From assembly GCF_964340395.1 (NCBI RefSeq), contig NC_135559.1, positions 22,012,121-22,076,120 on the forward strand: a DNA stretch of 64,000 nt, in the 5' to 3' direction. Numbering within the stretch: position 1 is the first letter of the stretch; every line of letters starts with the position of its first letter. Source of the stretch: Glandiceps talaboti (taxonomy: Eukaryota; Hemichordata; Enteropneusta; Spengelidae). The notes below the pieces were generated by a model. That model ran no database searches. It saw only the letters and a list, made by a program, of their open reading frames with translations, and was not told the origin of the DNA. Below, piece by piece: positions 61,426 to 64,000 of this stretch. The translations under genes were made by a program, and so were the position numbers.

Positions 61426-61781
61426 TCAGTCTTCACTTAATGTTGTGCTGTCCTCATCTTGACTGTACTGACAACTGATTGTCACATGGTTTTTTTTCAT
61501 GTGGTATGACAGAAGTGAAGATGACTAGACCTAATACGTTGTAGACTATACTATCTGTTATTGTCATTACAAATGACAAGTGGTACTTTCAAACCTAATA
61601 GATGTCTGTATCCAATAATAATGAATTATTAACTGTATTAATGCAAGTCACAGCTGATTACTATTGGGCTACTCAAAATACAATATTAAACAAGACTGCC
61701 TACTATAAAAATGTGTGGTGACAGAACATTTGAAATAAATAAGATAACAGTTGTGTTGTATTTATGTACTACTAGTTTTTT

Positions 61782-62030
61782 CCCTTACACTGTCTATGGT
61801 CTATTATCTATAGACAGTGTTCCCTTACACTGTCTATGGTCTATTATCTATAGATAGTGTTCCCTTACACTGTCTATGGTCTATTATCTATAGACAGTGT
61901 TCCCTTACACTGTCTATGATCTGTTATCTATAGACAGTGTTCCCTTACACTGTCTATGGTCTATTACCTATAGACAGTGTTCCTTTACACTGTCTATGGT
62001 CTATTATCTGTAGATAGTGTTCCCTTACAC
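61782..62030. repeat. 40-bp minisatellite, six copies, each an 11-bp-stem hairpin
   Basis: Each unit is TCCCTTACACTGTCTATGGT followed by CTATTATCTATAGACAGTGT. ACACTGTCTAT and ATAGACAGTGT are perfect reverse complements separated by 12 bases. Confidence 0.95.
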
Positions 62031-62909
62031 TGTGTCTGTGTGTTACTATTGATATGTGTAATTGTGTGAGTCGTGGGATTATTTTTTAAGAATGTTATAT
62101 AGTATATAAACTATCACAAATATCAGTGTCTTTGTTAGATGAAGACTTGTTCTCTAGTTATTTATTTATTTGATGATTTTAACAGTTACACAAATATAGT
62201 CTTTAAAAGCAACAATTGAAGTGTCTGACAATGTGGATTGTAAATTGGACTATCAACCAAGTCTGTATAATAGAGCCTATAGTGTGCATACTACAGTATA
62301 CTGTAATTTGTGTACCTTGCCATTGGTTTATTTTCCAAGTCACTCAAAAATGTCCTAAATATTCAGTGTTTGAATGAATAAGAGAATTACATCATTCAAA
62401 CCTCTAAAATACACCATATTCTGGTTGTCATAGAGATAAAACATTTCATGGTTTGGCCACTAGGAGTGCTGTTTGCAAACTTATACGAGGCAAGACGTGA
62501 GGGACAGTATAGTAGTACCATAAGGACAGCAAACATGAAGTTACAATACATTGTTCATGTTGTTCTCAATGTACTGTTTTATTAGCAACTACCAGATGTG
62601 AAAATATGGCTAACCACTACTGTGATGTTTCACACATTTTATTGACTTCTTCATACATTGCCATACAATCAGTGGTCATCACCAAATTTTAGTCCTCACT
62701 TTGTCAAATCTAGTATTTGGTGTGTGAAATGGCCAGAACTCTGGTAACCGGAATACGCCGTATTATGCATGCAACAAAGTCTGACTTACTCGCCATTATA
62801 GTTGCTGTTTTGGTGTGGGTTTTTTCATCCTTTTTTTTCAAAGAATGTTTTAATTTTAATGAACGGTGATGACATTTCACACCTTAAATCCTAAATGCTT
62901 AATGTGACT

Positions 62910-63190
62910 GTCAGATAACAACAAGACCCATATACAGCACTCCTAGAGTATTTTATAGCATAACTGACAGTTAGTAACAAGACCCATATACAGCACTCCT
63001 AGATAACAACAAGACCCATATACAGCACTCCTAGATACCAAGAAGACCCATATACAGCACTCCTAGATACCAAGAAGACTCATATACAGCACTCCTAGAT
63101 AGCAAGAAGACTCATATACAGCACTCCTAGAGTATTTGTAGCATAGCTGTCAGTTAGTAACAAGACCCATATACAGCACTCCTAGAGTAT
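62910..63190. repeat. Minisatellite of about 33 bp, about eight copies with longer insert units
   Basis: The core is AGACCCATATACAGCACTCC preceded by AACAACA or ACCAAGA. Two units are lengthened by an AGAGTATTTTATAGCATA-like segment. Confidence 0.88.
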
Positions 63191-63573
63191 TTGTAAACTA
63201 CTAACATGACATGGGTCAGAGGTCAAATAGTTAACTACTGAAAGTGTCCAAGTGCTTCATTTCTAGTTATAATTTTCATTATTACTTTCACCTTGCAATC
63301 AATCAGTCAGCATTTATCATTGTGCTATCCTATACAGACTATTCTTTCTGCAACGTATTGTATATTTTGTGACAAATAGTTGATAGATGAAAGGAGTGGA
63401 GTTGAGTCAAATGTATTATTAACCAGAGTGTTATATGGTTTTCTTTTTAGATTATTTTCTTTTATACATTTTTAAACCCTTTTTCCCCCACAGTGCATGT
63501 ATACAAATGAAACTGTACATTTGTACTATTGTAATGTCTTATCAACTCCATTACTATACAGAATCAATTTGTT

Positions 63574-63579
63574 AATAAA
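63574..63579 (+). promoter_or_regulatory. yap1: Likely distal polyadenylation signal of the YAP-like gene
   Basis: AATAAA is followed by GT/T-rich TGTTGTCTGTCTTTG about 30-45 bases downstream. It is the best-formed poly(A) site after the stop codon. Confidence 0.45.
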
Positions 63580-63600
63580 ATGGAATCCAATCCTACTGCT

Positions 63601-64000
63601 GTCTTTCATGTTGTCTGTCTTTGCAGTTCCATGATGTAAAACTCTGAATACCATGTTGCCTTGACAACCATTCAATATAGCCAGGTTTGAGTGTAAATGT
63701 GAGTGTATATATGAAAATAAGAGTTGTGGATGTAGGTGTATGTATAATGAGTATCATCACAAAAGGAGCCATGGTATTAGTATGATATACAACTTGGAGC
63801 TTACGTGGTTTGTCTATCCATTACTTACAATTTGTGTCTGGACATTGCTCATTGAATTCAGACACATCACAAACTGATCTGGACAGTTTTGGAGTCAATC
63901 TTACACAAAACTTGACCCTTCACAAAAATTTAAAAAAATACTTTTATAATTGCTACCCCCCCCCCCCCCCCCCCGACCGAATAAAAAAACTAAGCCCAAG
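63601..64000. other. Downstream flank, no gene; C-run at the window edge
   Basis: No coding frame is seen. A run of about 18 C at 63,956-63,974 followed by GACCGAATAAAAAAAC resembles the start of another G/C-run element cut by the window end. Confidence 0.35.

Larger units (their letters stand above)
59445..63600 (+). other. Probable YAP 3'UTR and 3' flank
   Basis: No further gene is recognised. A 33-base tandem duplication (CCAAAACTGGCTTTT) follows the stop. AATAAA occurs at 60,012 and 63,574. The 63,574 site is followed within 40 bases by a TGTTGTCTGTCTTTG stretch, a good downstream element, so the transcript may run about 4.1 kb past the stop. The region also holds several minisatellites listed separately. 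Confidence 0.4.

Overview
The window looks like animal nuclear DNA, AT-rich, from a non-vertebrate bilaterian, probably marine. The evidence is spliced genes with GT-AG introns, polyadenylation signals, decayed non-LTR, Penelope-like and DNA-transposon copies, and a very heavy load of micro- and minisatellites. By rough addition the tandem arrays fill about a quarter of the window. I cannot name the species. The gene content (a complete YAP-type gene, a Gal3ST-type sulfotransferase and a dienelactone-hydrolase-like enzyme) would suit a lophotrochozoan or an invertebrate deuterostome.

Layout: 0-2.7 kb holds a G-rich minisatellite, a decayed LINE 3' end, a (CA)n tract and a 23-bp array. A two-exon galactose-3-O-sulfotransferase-like gene lies at 4,228-6,294 (+), with a compound microsatellite in its intron. 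A 42-bp array and a Penelope-like GIY-YIG remnant lie at 8.1-9.0 kb. An intronless dienelactone-hydrolase-like gene is at 10,795-11,595 (+). From 12.0 to 15.6 kb there is a 28-bp satellite flanked on both sides by (GA)n. From 16 to 25 kb the DNA is mostly transposon-derived: a hairpin element, a frameshifted integrase-related pseudogene, a TTAA-flanked MITE, G-run elements and a TAA-flanked terminal-inverted-repeat element carrying a broken protein gene.

From 27,762 to 59,444 (+) runs one gene, a YAP1/Yorkie homologue in five coding exons (481 aa). Splice phases agree at every junction. The protein has a TEAD-binding N-terminus, LATS-type HxRxxS sites, two WW domains, two polyglutamine tracts, a coiled coil, a DSG-type degron region and the C-terminal PDZ ligand FLTWL. 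Its introns contain many unrelated minisatellites with units of about 26, 33, 36, 37-40, 41, 47, 49 and 61 bp, plus at least three terminal-inverted-repeat elements. A probable 3'UTR runs to about 63.6 kb and is itself rich in short tandem repeats.

The most unusual feature is the array at 52.0-56.2 kb. Each of about 105 units ends in a copy of the YAP exon-4 3' splice site, and the real splice site is simply the last unit. A smaller version of the same process is seen at exon 2, where two upstream copies of the acceptor plus the exon head have both lost the AG. I found no operon-like or multi-gene system. The three genes appear functionally independent: a Golgi glycan sulfotransferase, a cytosolic alpha/beta hydrolase and a Hippo-pathway co-activator.
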